Positions 44,418 to 55,881 of a stretch of 64,000 nucleotides of DNA are shown here, one piece after another. This DNA is from Mesomycoplasma ovipneumoniae. GTDB taxonomy: Bacteria > Bacillota_I > Bacilli_A > Mycoplasmatales > Metamycoplasmataceae. The notes under the pieces are model-generated. The model was given only the letters and a program-made list of their open reading frames with translations, was not told the DNA's origin and made no database searches. The first letter of the stretch is position 1. Each line of letters begins with the position of its first letter. The DNA is taken from contig NZ_CP079199.1 of NCBI RefSeq assembly GCF_024758565.1, positions 735,501 through 799,500 on the forward strand, given 5' to 3'. The position numbers and the translations under genes are program-made.

Positions 44418-44529
44418 AAAAATTTCATTTTTTTAAATTAATTTAAAAAAGCAAGTAAAAGTATATTTTTGCTTGCTTTTTTATTTAAAAATGTATTAAA
44501 ATTTTAAGTATAACACTGATATTTAATAT
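44384..44529. repeat. Left direct repeat flanking element copy 5
   Basis: 146 bp, from TAAACTTTCAGATATTAAAC to ACTGATATTTAATAT, repeated at 45102-45246. It contains the last codons of the MFS gene and its terminator. Confidence 0.85.
44446..44484 (+). terminator. MFS gene terminator
   Basis: AAAAAGCAAG-loop-CTTGCTTTTTT. In the downstream duplicate the stem reads AACAAG/CTTGTT, a compensated G-C to A-T change, so the hairpin is preserved. Confidence 0.75.
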
Positions 44530-45101
44530 CCCGAGTTTCCCAGTTTGATAAGATAATCTTAAAAAGTGTCCTGGTTTAGTTTTGTGTGGTTTTTTAACTT
44601 TTTTGGCAAAAGTTAATTACCTATTTTAAAACACTGGCAAAAATCAATTTATGGACAAATTAACAAAAATCATAAAAAATACAACTACTATTTAAACTCA
44701 ATGTAAATAGAAAACTCGTTTTTACTTACATTGAGCCTAAAAAAATATGTGAAGTTTTGAAAGAACAATAATTAAAAGCCCTAAATTTGTAAATTTCTAA
44801 ACGGTAAATTTAAGGCACTCCATCATATTTAAAAATATAATGGATAATTCGCATTTTCTGATTTTATCATGCAAAAAACATAACTAATTCCCCCTTAATT
44901 CTATATCAAAATTTATTAATTTATTCTTAGTGAGAGTAATTATAACATAATTTTATTTTGCTCCAAGCATTTTTTTGCAAAAGATTAAATTAACAATAAT
45001 AAAAATTAAGATTTTAGATCAAAATACCCGGATTTACGGGTATTTTTGCTATTTAGATTTGCTAAAAAGTGAATTTTGCCGTCAAACTGCGAAACTCATG
45101 G
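44530..45101 (-). mobile_element. MITE-like element, copy 5 (short form, inverted)
   Basis: 572 bp. Ends CCCGAGTTTCCCAGTTTGAT and GTCAAACTGCGAAACTCATG. All landmarks are present on the minus strand; the A tract is only 7. Lies between the co-directional MFS and ldh genes and is flanked by a 146/145-bp direct duplication, the longest in the window. Confidence 0.85.
44772..44932 (-). ncRNA. Predicted small RNA/minigene of element copy 5
   Basis: Minus strand: -10 TATAAT 44939-44944; minigene ATG TTT TTT GCA TGA TAA 44881-44864; hairpin 44778-44816 with one U-G wobble. It would be transcribed toward the MFS gene. Confidence 0.5.
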
Positions 45102-45246
45102 TAAACTTTCAGAAATTAAAGTATTCAATTATAAAAAAAATTTCATTTTTTTAAATTAATTTAAAAAAAACAAGTAAAAGTATATTTTTGCTTGTTTTTA
45201 TTTAAAAATGTATTAAAATTTTAGACATAACAAAGATATTTAATAT
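45102..45246. repeat. Right direct repeat flanking element copy 5
   Basis: About 90% similar by eye to 44384-44529. It contains a diverged copy of the MFS gene's last codons (untranslated remnant) and a second terminator hairpin upstream of ldh. Confidence 0.85.
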
Positions 45247-45286
45247 TTTTGTTATAACCAATATAGTAAAAACTAGGAGATACAAT

Positions 45287-46234
45287 ATGAAGCCAATCAA
45301 AATCGTTCTAATCGGCGCAGGAAACGTTGGAAATTCATTTCTTTATGCAGCAATGAATCAAGGTCTTGCATCTGAATACGGAATTATCGATATAAACCCT
45401 GATTTTGCAGAAGGAAATGCATTTGATTTTGAGGATGCTTCCGCTTCACTTTTGCGTCCTTTTTCAGTTCGCCGTTATGACTATAGCGATCTAAAAGATG
45501 CAGATTTTATTTTAATTACAGCAGGAAGACCTCAAAAACCAGGTGAAACTCGACTTGAATTAGTTGCTGATAATATTCGAATTATCCGTGATATTGCTTT
45601 TAAAGTTAAAGAAAGTGGCTTTAGCGGAATTACCGTTATTGCTTCAAACCCTGTTGATGTTATTACTCGCGCTTATCGTGATGCCTCAGGATTTTCTGAC
45701 CAAAAAGTTATCGGAACAGGAACAATACTTGACACTGCAAGACTTCAATTTGAAATTGCAAAAAGAGCAAAAATTGCCCCAAATTCAGTTCAGGCTTACG
45801 TAATGGGTGAGCATGGTGATTCATCTTTTGTTGCCTATTCTAATATTAAAATTGCAGGTGAATGTTTTTGTCATTTTTCAGAACTAACCGGAATTAATAG
45901 TTCAAATTACGAGAAAGAGCTCGAATATCCAGTTTCACGTCGTGCTTATGAAATAATTAACAGAAAAAGAGCGACATTTTACGGAATTGGTGCTGCATTA
46001 GCCCGAATTGTTAGCAACATTATCCAAGACTCAAAAAATATTCTTATTGTCGGTGCGAATTTACGTGGTCAGTACGGGTTCGATGGCGTAAATATTGGAG
46101 TTCCAGCTGTCCTTGGTGCAAATGGTATTGAGAAAATCATTGAAATTACGCTCAATGATAAAGAAAAAGAAAAATTCGCAAAATCAGTCGAAATTGTCGA
46201 TACTATTTACAAAGACGCTATGAAAAATCTTTAG
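45287..46234 (+). CDS. ldh: L-lactate dehydrogenase (P36-like)
   Basis: 315 residues. Reduces pyruvate to lactate, regenerating NAD+. Seen: NAD-binding VLIGAGNVGNSFLYA, ITAGRPQKPGETRLELV (the mobile active-site loop; most LDHs have Gln-Lys-x-Gly-Glu-x-Arg here), ASNPVDVITR, and the catalytic GEHGDSSF (His near 178). Strongly resembles the P36 antigen of M. hyopneumoniae but is not identical to the sequence I remember. A strong AGGAGATACA precedes ATG 45287. It is flanked on both sides by inverted elements of the same family. Confidence 0.95.
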   Translation: MKPIKIVLIGAGNVGNSFLYAAMNQGLASEYGIIDINPDFAEGNAFDFEDASASLLRPFSVRRYDYSDLKDADFILITAGRPQKPGETRLELVADNIRIIRDIAFKVKESGFSGITVIASNPVDVITRAYRDASGFSDQKVIGTGTILDTARLQFEIAKRAKIAPNSVQAYVMGEHGDSSFVAYSNIKIAGECFCHFSELTGINSSNYEKELEYPVSRRAYEIINRKRATFYGIGAALARIVSNIIQDSKNILIVGANLRGQYGFDGVNIGVPAVLGANGIEKIIEITLNDKEKEKFAKSVEIVDTIYKDAMKNL

Positions 46235-46302
46235 TTTTCAAAGTCACACACTTCAAATTTAAAGAAAGGTGCTCCAAATTGGAGTGCTTTTCTTTAATTT
46301 TT
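46173..46302. repeat. Left direct repeat flanking element copy 6
   Basis: 130 bp covering the last 20 codons of ldh, the stop and the terminator, repeated at 47002-47130. Confidence 0.85.
46263..46297 (+). terminator. ldh terminator
   Basis: AAAGGTGCTCCAAATTGGAGTGCTTTTCTTT hairpin. Duplicated, with changes, at 47092-47122. Confidence 0.75.
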
Positions 46303-47001
46303 CCCGAGTTTCCCAGTTTGATGAGATAATCTTAAAAAAGTGTCTGGTTTTAGGCACTTTTTTAACTTTTTTGCTAACTCAGGGAAAAATAACTATCAAA
46401 GCAAAAACACTGAATTTTAAATCTAACAATCACGAAAGAAAAATCTACTTATTAATAATAAAGCAAACTAAAAAAGCAAAATTATAAAATGTCTAAACTA
46501 CCTTTTTTAGTTAAAACACTGGCAAAAATCAATTGATGAATAAACAACAAAAATCATAAAAAATACAACTACTATTTAAACTCAATGTAAATAGAAAACT
46601 CGTTTTTACTTACATTGAGCCTAAAAAACAAAATGTGAAGTTTTGAAAGAACAATAACTAAAAGCCATAAATTTGTAGATTTCTAAACGGTTAAATTTAA
46701 GGCATTCCATTATATTAAAAACATAATGGAAAATTCGCATTTTCTGATTTTTTATGGCAAAAACATAACTAATTCCCCCTTAATTCACTATCAAAATTTA
46801 TTAATTCATTCTTAAGTGAAAGTAATTATAACCTAAATTTTTTTTAAACCAAGCATTTTTTTAAAAATTTTTTGCAAAAGGTTAATTTCAAAATAGTAAA
46901 AATTAGGATTTTAGCATCAAAAAACAAGCATTTACGGCTATTTTTGCATATTTATATTGACTAAAAAGTGAATTTTTGCCATCCAAACTGCCAAACTTAG
47001 G
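46303..47001 (-). mobile_element. MITE-like element, copy 6 (long form, inverted)
   Basis: 699 bp, the longest copy. Ends CCCGAGTTTCCCAGTTTGAT and ATCCAAACTGCCAAACTTAGG. Landmarks are on the minus strand. The poly-A tract is interrupted (7 T, then a further T run on the plus strand). Between ldh and the minus-strand tRNA-Leu, flanked by a 130/129-bp duplication. Confidence 0.85.
46657..46818 (-). ncRNA. Predicted small RNA/minigene of element copy 6
   Basis: Minus strand: -10 TATAAT 46825-46830; minigene ATG TTT TTG CCA TAA 46766-46752; hairpin 46664-46703 with one T-T mismatch. Confidence 0.5.
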
Positions 47002-47130
47002 AATTTGCAAAATCAGTTCAAATTATCGATATTATTTACAAAGACGTTATGAAAAATCTTTAGTTTTCAAAGTCAAACACTTCAAATTAAAGAAAAGCAC
47101 TCCAATTTGGAGCGCATTTCTTTAATTTTT
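47002..47130. repeat. Right direct repeat flanking element copy 6: ldh 3'-end remnant
   Basis: Carries a copy of the last ldh codons (AAAGACGTTATGAAAAATCT then TTAG), with no start of its own, and a copy of the ldh terminator. An untranslated remnant, not a gene. Confidence 0.85.
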
Positions 47131-47164
47131 TTAATTATAAAAAACAATAAGGGTATATTATATT

Positions 47165-47248
47165 TGGTGGCTCATATCGGACTCGAACCGATACGCATTG
47201 CTGCAGCAGGTTTTGAGTCTGCCGTGTCTACCATTCCACCAATGAGCC
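47165..47248 (-). tRNA. tRNA-Leu (CAA)
   Basis: Minus strand: acceptor GGCTCAT/ATGAGCC, TGGTGGAATGGTAGACAC, anticodon loop CTCAAAA (CAA), long variable arm, GGTTCGAGTCC, CCA encoded (47165-47167). Confidence 0.95.
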
Positions 47249-47290
47249 TTAAAAAGTTATTAAAATTTATTGTTTTAACGATAATTATAT

Positions 47291-47296
47291 TATAAT
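47291..47296 (+). promoter_or_regulatory. Likely -10 of the DUF31 protease gene
   Basis: TATAAT only 10 bp before the ATG at 47307, so transcription would start within a few bases of the start codon. No Shine-Dalgarno is present. Confidence 0.45.
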
Positions 47297-47306
47297 TATA
47301 TCAATC

Positions 47307-50144
47307 ATGGCAAAAAAACAAAATAAATCTTTAAAAAAAATACTAACAAAAATTCTCCCAATAGTTGGAATTTCAACTACATTTTTTATCGCTTCTTGCA
47401 CACCGCTTGGTGCGGTCAGAGATATTGTCCAGCGAACTCTCGAAATTGGCCAGGCAAACCCTTGAGATCAAGAACTTGATCAAACCAAGCCTTTAGATTC
47501 AATAATTATAGGTAGAGTGGCTTTAGGTAGCAAACTTAAGGCATCTGATTTTTTAAAACAGTATTCAACCTTAGATTTAGATGATGATTCAAGCAGAATA
47601 TCTCGCCGTGCGATAAATAGTAGAAGTTCATTTTTAGATTCAGCAATTATTTGAACTTTTATCCCAGGTGTTGATAATCTTGACTTAAATGCAAAATTTG
47701 AATTAAAAATTACCCCACTTACAAATTCTGCTAATGATTTTTACGGTTCAATTAAAGTTAAGGTTGACTCTTATAATAAAGACACAAAAACTTTGGTTCA
47801 ATCAAAAGAGTTTGTTATTACCGGCTTTGAAACTGATCAAACCGGAATTTATGCTTATAAAGAAAGAATTAATACCGCTTTTGAAAAAATAGAAACCTTA
47901 GAATTAAAAAATCAAAGCACTTTTGATATTAACTCACTAAAATCTGACTCAGATATTTGGGAGTATATAAATTTACCGTCAAATTTTGAAAAAATGGACG
48001 TAGATAAACTTAGAAATTCCGATGAATTTGATGTTCCAGATCAACCACAATCAGTCCCAAGTATTCAAGATATTGCCAAAAATCCTTACCGTTTAAAGGT
48101 TAAAAATTTCTATTATTTAAAAGCAACAATTTTAAAAGACTCATATGATTCCCAAAACGGAACTGTCGATGTTGTTTTGTCAATTTATCATGATCAATAC
48201 CATAATTATGTCTCAAAAATTGTAAAATTAAAAGTTAAGCAACACCAAAATCTAAAAAAATTAACTGAAATTAAAAGTTTCAAACTTAGAGACGAGTATT
48301 CTAACTTTTTGCCATCTTTTTTAATAAATTCCACCGAAAATTCAGGTGAGGAATTATCTAAATATATCGATTTTGGTGGTTTAGATCACAAAAAGTATGA
48401 TATTAAAAAAGTTCCCTCACTTTCAAATGACCAAAATGGTGAATTTTACCTAATTTTAAGTCCAAAAGAAAACGATTTAACCTCAGGCCCAACAAGTCCT
48501 GGTCAAATTATTAAAGTTGACGGATTTAACTCATATGATAAGATTTTTGCCTCAAGTGAATTTACAAGTCAAATAAATTTTGACTTTATTGATTCTTGAT
48601 ATAAATTACCAACTACAGCAAATATTTCAGAAAAATTAAAAAATATTTCTCAAAGTTTAAACTCCTCAGGTGATGCACTTTTGTGGCCACTTTTTGGTCA
48701 AGCAGTTAAAAAAACACTATCAGAAGCGACACTTTTTAAAAGTACTGGAGAATTAAGTAATTTTGAACAATTAAATTATAGTTTTGGTTCATTAGCTGAA
48801 TTTAAAATTTCTGAGACAGGAGTTTCATTTTACTTTGGTAATTCAGTTCAAGACTATTACCAAATTAACGTAAAATTTACTAACACTAGAGAAAGCAAAA
48901 ACATTGTTGAAGATTTTGGCACAAAAGTACTTGGAAAAAATATAATTAATGACTCATTGCGTTCAAGATCAATGGTAATTCAATTGCGCTCAAATGCTTT
49001 TGACCCAAGAACTAATTCAAATACAACCCGAATTACCTCAGGGACAGCTTGAGTTTTTGATCGAAAATTAAAACCTGACCCTAATAATGAAGGAAAATTT
49101 TTACCTACCAACACTTATTATCTAGCCACAAATTTACATGTTATTTCAGATTTAATTAACAAACCGGATCAAATTTATTCATTTTCCTATTTACTCGACG
49201 GAAATTTGGAAAGATTAGATGATATTAGTTTTGATGATACTAATTTATTTCGCCGTTTTGATCGAATTTCAAAAACTGAAGCCAACAGAGATTTTTTACC
49301 CCCTGAAGGATTTCAGTATATAAACTCTGAGTCAAAAAAATTCTGGAATAATTTAAAAATTAATCCTATTGGCCTAGATATGCCCGATCGAGGAAAATTT
49401 CGTGATATTGCAATAATTGAAGTAACTTTTCCTGAAGATGAACATAAAAACAATCCATTTAATTTTGGAATTCCTTTTTTAGATCGTACCTTTTTGGGCA
49501 GAGATTCATATATAAAAAATGTTCCCGATGCTGTTCGACATTACAACGAAGCTCCACTTGATGTTTTAGTAACAGATAAATTTCTTCCTACTTTTACAAA
49601 AGGAACTCAACTTAAGACCTCAAAAATTGAATCAGCCTTACCACTGCATGCTTATTTAGGTGGTTTTTTAGGCGGATATACCTGAATTACTGATAATAAA
49701 AATTCATTTGTTACAATTGATGAGCTAAAAAAAGACAACCAGTTCAAACAGGATAATTCTCCTAAATCTTTCCAAGGTGCAACTTCAATTTCACTTCCTG
49801 GACTTCGTGGTGGTCGAGGAATGTCTGGTTCGCTCGTTGTAAATGAATATAACCAAGTTATCGGTATTTTTTGGGGTGGATATTTCCCTCAAACCGTACC
49901 AGGGAGAAATCCTCTTGTTAAAGGAATTGGTCAATTTGACCCAATTGGTGTAAAAATTGACAATAATCCAACAGTTTTAGCAAAATGGCTTGCGCAAACA
50001 AAGGATGTTCAAACTGATTTGGATCAAACTTCAGAAAAAGTTTTTTCCCTTGAAGATCCAGCCCAAATTGAAAGACTTGCTCACTCAGCGCGTTGGCTTA
50101 AATTTTCTAACGGTCAAAATTCCCAAACAACCCCTGATGTTTAA
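47307..50144 (+). CDS. DUF31 serine-protease lipoprotein
   Basis: 945 residues. Lipoprotein signal with lipobox Cys at about 31 (FFIASC). A long N-terminal region (to about 560) precedes a trypsin-like DUF31 (PF01732) domain with its triad visible: His in [11 protein letters not shown] (about 610), Asp in FRDIAIIEV (about 700) and Ser in [21 protein letters not shown] (about 840). In other mycoplasmas DUF31 lipoproteins include the Ig-cleaving protease MIP that works with MIB; no MIB-like gene lies next to this one, so an immune role is inference. Frame open only with TGA as Trp. Confidence 0.85.
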
Positions 50145-50209
50145 CTTTTATTTTTAAAATTTATAAAAAAATTAAAATTTTAAAAATAAAAACACAGGTT
50201 GAAGTAAAA

Positions 50210-51295
50210 ATGGAAAAAAAATTTTTAGACTCTTTAGAAAAAATTCATAAAAAATATCAAGATTTAAGTCAGCTTTTGTTAACTGATGAAATAATTAATA
50301 ATCAAAAAAAATATTTAGAAATAGCAAAAGAAATTTCTTCAATTGAAGAAATTTCTTTGACATTTGATTTACTTTTAAAAAATCAGCAAACACTTGAAGA
50401 AGCAAAAACACTTCTTAGTCAAGAAAAAGATCCAGAATTACAACATTTAGCAAAATCTGAAATTGCAAGTGCTAATAAAAATATTGAAGCACTCGAAGAA
50501 AAACTCTTAATTTTAATGCTTCCAAAAGATGAAAATGACGATAAAGACGTAATTGTTGAAATCCGCGGCGCTGCTGGGGGTGACGAGGCTAATATTTTTG
50601 TTGGCGATCTTTTTCGAATGTACCAAAAATGAGCTGATTCCCAAAGAGCAAAAGTTAAAATTCTTAGCTCATCGCTTGCACTTGCTGGCGGTTTTTCACA
50701 GATTTTTTTTCAAATTTCTGGTCAAAATATATACTCAAAACTTAAATTTGAATCAGGTGTCCACCGTGTTCAACGGGTTCCTGAGACCGAAACAATGGGC
50801 AGAATTCACACCTCAACTGCCACAGTTACCGTGATGCCAAAAATTGACAACAAAATTGAAGTCGAAATTAACCCTTCTGATCTTAAAATTGATACTTATC
50901 GATCCTCAGGAGCCGGCGGTCAGTCTGTAAATACGACCGATTCGGCAGTTAGAATTACTCATATTCCCACCGGAATTGTTGTAACTTCTCAAGATGAAAG
51001 ATCCCAAATTGGCAACAAAGAAATAGCGATGGGAATTCTGAGGTCAAAAATTTATAACCTTGAAGTTCAAAAAAGACTTGAAACACAAGCTAATTTTCGC
51101 AAACTTGCCGGATCAGGGGCTCGTTCTGAAAAAATTAGAACTTATAACTACCCTCAAGATAGGCTGACCGACCATCGAATAGGATTTTCTTGTTCTTTAA
51201 AACCGGTCATCCAAGGAAGTCTAAATCCAATAATTGAAGCCTTATTATCTCAAGAAAGAGCTGAGTTAATCTTGCAAAGCTATGGAGATAAATAG
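50210..51295 (+). CDS. prfA: Peptide chain release factor 1
   Basis: 361 residues. Terminates at UAA and UAG; RF2 is absent from mycoplasmas with UGA as Trp. Seen: the GGQ loop [20 protein letters not shown] (about 235) and the RF1 anticodon-domain segment with [15 protein letters not shown] (about 190-205). The end overlaps prmC by 14 bp, and prmC methylates the GGQ Gln, so the pair is functionally coupled. Confidence 0.95.
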
Positions 51296-52010
51296 TAGAA
51301 AATTGGAACTTTTAAAGGAAAAACAACGTTATAATTTGCCCTTAGAAGTTTCCAAACTTGAACTTTTAAAGTTAGAAATGAACTATCCAGTCCAAAAAAT
51401 CATCGGATTTATTGAAATGGAAAATGTTCGAATTTTTTTAGACCAAAAAGTTTTTATTCCCCGTTATGAAACACAAGAATTACTGCAAAAAGTCAAAAAA
51501 GTAATAAAAAAAGATAGTTTTGTTCTTGATTTATGTTGTGGTTCAGGATTTATTGGCCTTGCTCTTGCCAAATTTAGCGGCGCAAAAATTACTCTGGTTG
51601 ATATTAGTGATGAGGCGATTTTGCAAACAAAATTAAATGCAAAATACAACAATTTAGATGTAAAAGTTGTAAAATCTGACCTTTTTAGCAATATTATTGG
51701 CCAAAAATTTGATATTATTGTCTCAAATCCTCCTTATCTCAAAAGGCAAAAACTTGATGAGTCAGTTATTAATTTTGAACCTGAAGCTGCATTATTTTCT
51801 GAACCCGAACCTTTTTCATTTTATCAAAAAATAATGGAACAAATCGATAATTTTCTTAATGATAAAGGTTGAATTTTTTTTGAAATTGACAAAGATAGTG
51901 TCAATTTTTTCAAAAAAAATTTCCCTGAATTCAAAATTGAAAATGATATAAATCAAAAACCAAGATTTGCTTATTGGCAAAAAAACTCAAATTATCCTAT
52001 AAATTTATAG
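51282..52010 (+). CDS. prmC: Release-factor glutamine methyltransferase
   Basis: 242 residues (HemK). Methylates the GGQ glutamine of RF1. Seen: [14 protein letters not shown]-binding [17 protein letters not shown], and the catalytic [12 protein letters not shown]. Slightly shorter than Bacillus PrmC. ATG 51282 lies inside prfA (overlap). The stop is within a hairpin terminator. Confidence 0.93.
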
Positions 52011-52026
52011 GATAATTTGAGTTTTG
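51987..52026 (+). terminator. Terminator at the end of prmC
   Basis: CTCAAATTATCCTATA-aatt-TATAGGATAATTTGAG, a 16-bp perfect stem followed by TTTTGT. It begins inside the prmC coding sequence. Confidence 0.85.
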
Positions 52027-52041
52027 TACTCTAAAAATTGA

Positions 52042-53444
<1,403 letters not shown>

Positions 53445-53454
<10 letters not shown>

Positions 53455-53849
53455 GATTTTCTCTTAGAACTATTATTGACGACCAAAACAAAAAAATGGT
53501 CGAATTTATCAATACAATTTATATTTCAAAGCAAATAATTAATAACACTGAAACTGATGTTTATGAAACGCAAAATCCTGAAAATAACATGATGATTAGA
53601 CTAGAAATTTTTGACAAAAATTTAACAGTATTTTCTGGTGAAAATACATTATTTTTTGAATTAAACAACTATGTTGAAAATCTATTTATTAATAATGAAG
53701 TAGAATTTATTGTTAATACTCTTTTAACAAAATTAGAAATAAATTCAGAATTTATTAAGATTGAATATGACCTTTTTCTCAAAAATAATGGTTCAGAAGA
53801 TTCAAAAATTTCAACATATCTTACCACTTTGGAGTTTATAAATGATTAA
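53445..53849 (+). CDS. Small conserved-looking protein, perhaps DUF1934/YwiB-like
   Basis: 134 residues, beginning inside the gltX end and overlapping trmL by 8 bp, so translationally coupled on both sides. The pattern MKVRFSLRTIID... and SEFIKIEYDLFLKNN...STYLTTLEF suggests an eight-strand calycin-type barrel like the YwiB/DUF1934 family of Gram-positives, but the match is only by eye. No catalytic motif. Confidence 0.55.
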
Positions 53850-54360
53850 CATTGTGCTATTTCAGCCCGAAATAGGTCCAAATACAGGCAATATCATCCG
53901 TTCTTGTTTTGTTTTGAATATGAAATTGCATATAATAAAGCCTATTGCATTTGACCTAGATCCAAAACACTTAAAAAGGCCAGCAGCTGGAATTCTTTTG
54001 TCAGAAATTCAACATGAAATTCATAGTGATTGACAAAATTTTGCAAAAAAATATAGCACAAAAAATTTATATTTTATAACCCGTTATGGCCAAAAAGTTT
54101 ATTCGCAAATTGATTTTAAAACCGAATTTAACAAAAATAGCGAGATTTTCCTCATTTTTGGCAGGGAATCAACCGGAATTCCAATTGAAATTCTAAAATC
54201 AAATAAGGAAAAATGCTTGCGAATTCCAATGTCTGCTCATGCTAGATCGCTTAATTTAGCAAATTCTGTTGTTATTATGGCATACGAAATTTATCGTCAA
54301 CTTGATTTTAGCGGGCTGTCTTGCTTTGAGGTTCAAAAAGGTAAAAATTATCTTGACTAA
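53842..54360 (+). CDS. trmL: tRNA (cytidine/uridine-34-2'-O)-methyltransferase
   Basis: 172 residues, a SPOUT methyltransferase acting on the wobble base of tRNA-Leu. Seen: IVLFQPEIGPNTGNIIRSC at the N terminus, FLIFGRESTGIPIEIL, CLRIPMSAHARSLNLANSVVIMAYE (motif 3 and the trefoil-knot tail). Three tRNA-Leu-type substrates would include the genes at 39146 and 47165. Overlaps the preceding small gene. Confidence 0.93.
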
Positions 54361-54372
54361 TTGTTTTTTTAA

Positions 54373-54439
54373 TATCTTTTAAAAAAATTCTAAATCTTTT
54401 GTCAAAAATTTAGAATTTTTTGCTATTTTTTTATTTTTT
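54373..54439. repeat. Left direct repeat flanking element copy 7
   Basis: About 67 bp after trmL containing the terminator, repeated at 55068-55133. Confidence 0.8.
54386..54421 (+). terminator. trmL terminator
   Basis: AAATTCTAAAT-cttttgtcaaaa-ATTTAGAATTTTTTG. Second copy at 55079-55113. Confidence 0.8.
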
Positions 54440-55067
54440 CCTGAGTTTGGCAGTTTGTTGGCAAAAATTCACTTTTTAGTGAATCTAAATATGCAAAAAC
54501 ACCGACAAATCCGTGTTTTTTGATGATAAATCTTAATTTTTTGTTATTTTGAAATTAACCTTTTGCAAAAAAAAAAAAAAATGCTTGGTTTAAAAAAATT
54601 TTAGGTTATAATAAGTCTCACTAAGAATTAATTAATAAATTTGATATTGAATTAAGGGGGACTTAGTTATGTTTTTTGTTTAAAAAATCAGACAGCGCGA
54701 ATTTTCCATTATATTTTTAAATATGATGGAATGCCATAAATTTGACCGTTTAGAAATCTACAAAATTATGGCTTTTATTTATTGTTCTTTCAAAACTTCA
54801 TATGTTTTTTTAGGCTCAATGTAAATAAAATGAGTTTTCTATTTGCATTGAGTTTAAATAGTAGTTGTATTTTTTCATGATTTTTGTCAGTGTTTTAAAC
54901 TAAAAAAGCAGTTTAAAAATTTCATAATTTTGCTTTTTAAGTCAAAATTTTAGCTTTTTTAGTTTGCCTTATTTGATTAATAAGTAGATTTTTCTTTGAT
55001 GAGTGTTAAAAAACTCCCAAAACCGGATACTTTTATAAGATTATCTCATCAAACTGAGAAACTCGGG
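54440..55067 (+). mobile_element. MITE-like element, copy 7 (long form with deletion)
   Basis: 628 bp. Ends CCTGAGTTTGGCAGTTTGTT and ATCAAACTGAGAAACTCGGG. Long-form right half but lacking about 60 bp near the end. A tract 15. Flanked by a ~67-bp duplication. Confidence 0.85.
54618..54780 (+). ncRNA. Predicted small RNA/minigene of element copy 7
   Basis: -10 TATAAT 54607-54612; minigene ATG TTT TTT GTT TAA 54669-54683; hairpin GCCATAAATTTG/CAAAATTATGGC 54733-54772. Two stem pairs differ from copy 1 on both strands at once (T-A to A-T and A-T to G-C), i.e. compensatory change. Confidence 0.6.
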
Positions 55068-55133
55068 TATCTTTTAAATAAATTCTAAATCTTTTGTCAA
55101 AAATTTAGAATTTACTGCCATTTTTTTAATTTA
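55068..55133. repeat. Right direct repeat flanking element copy 7
   Basis: Copy of 54373-54439, now serving as spacer before minus-strand tRNA-Trp. Confidence 0.8.
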
Positions 55134-55146
55134 AAAAATAAAAAAA

Positions 55147-55221
55147 TGGCAGAGGTGACAGGAGTCGAACCCGCAACATACGGGGTTGAAGCCCGTTGTT
55201 CTACCATTGAACTACACCTCT
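55147..55221 (-). tRNA. tRNA-Trp (UCA), decodes UGA
   Basis: Minus strand: acceptor AGAGGTG/CACCTCT, GTTCAATGGTAGAAC, anticodon loop CTTCAAC (TCA), GGGTTCGACTCCT, discriminator G, CCA encoded (55147-55149). This tRNA is the direct sequence evidence that UGA is read as Trp in this genome. Confidence 0.95.
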
Positions 55222-55275
55222 AGGCCGATTTAATTATACCATATTTTTAAAAAATAATATATTATTTTATTAAGT

Positions 55276-55881
55276 ATGAATACAAAAAATATTAAAAATA
55301 TGAAAATGAGAGATTTTTTAACACTTTTATGGTTTGTTGTAAAAATTTCTTTAATTTCTTTTGGCGGAGGAAATTCTTTAATGCCTATTATTTTTAGTCA
55401 GGCAGTTGTCAAAAAAGGATGGATTTCAAAAAGTGATTTTGATCAAGGTTTAATTTTGACCAATTTACTCCCCGGACCTTCATCACTTCAAATGATGGCA
55501 TTAGTTTGCATTAAAAAATTAGGCGCTTTTTGGGGTGTTTTAGCAACAGTTTTGGGAATTTTCCCGCATATTTTATTATTTTTTACTTTATTTATTTTAG
55601 TAAAAAAATTACCTCCAAGATATTTAGTCACTTTTAACTTAGCAATTTTCTCAACAATTATCGGAATTTTACTTGGATTTTGTTATATTTATTGAAAAAA
55701 AGACAAGAATTCAAAGAATAAATTAGTTTATTACACCGTTTTATCATTAAGTTTTGCATATTGTTTGTTTGTCCCAAGTCCGTATAATTTAGCGATTGTC
55801 CCAATTTTAGTAATTATGTTTATATATTCAGTTTTATTTTTGTTTAAAAAATGAAAGAAAAACCGTGATTTTACTAATTAG
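55276..55881 (+). CDS. Chromate transporter (CHR family), first half-size subunit
   Basis: 201 residues, mostly hydrophobic, with ISLISFGGGNSLMPIIFSQAVVKKGWIS (CHR signature FGG) and LPGPSSLQMMALV (PGP). Short-chain CHR proteins function as pairs encoded side by side; the second subunit starts within the end of this gene. The CHR family exports chromate in other bacteria, but in a mycoplasma the true substrate is unclear. First in-frame ATG 55276 chosen; ATG 55306 is an alternative. Confidence 0.8.

Noticed and set aside
47107..47295. Short plus-strand ORF with GLEPIRIAAAGFES
   Set aside because: Antisense of tRNA-Leu.
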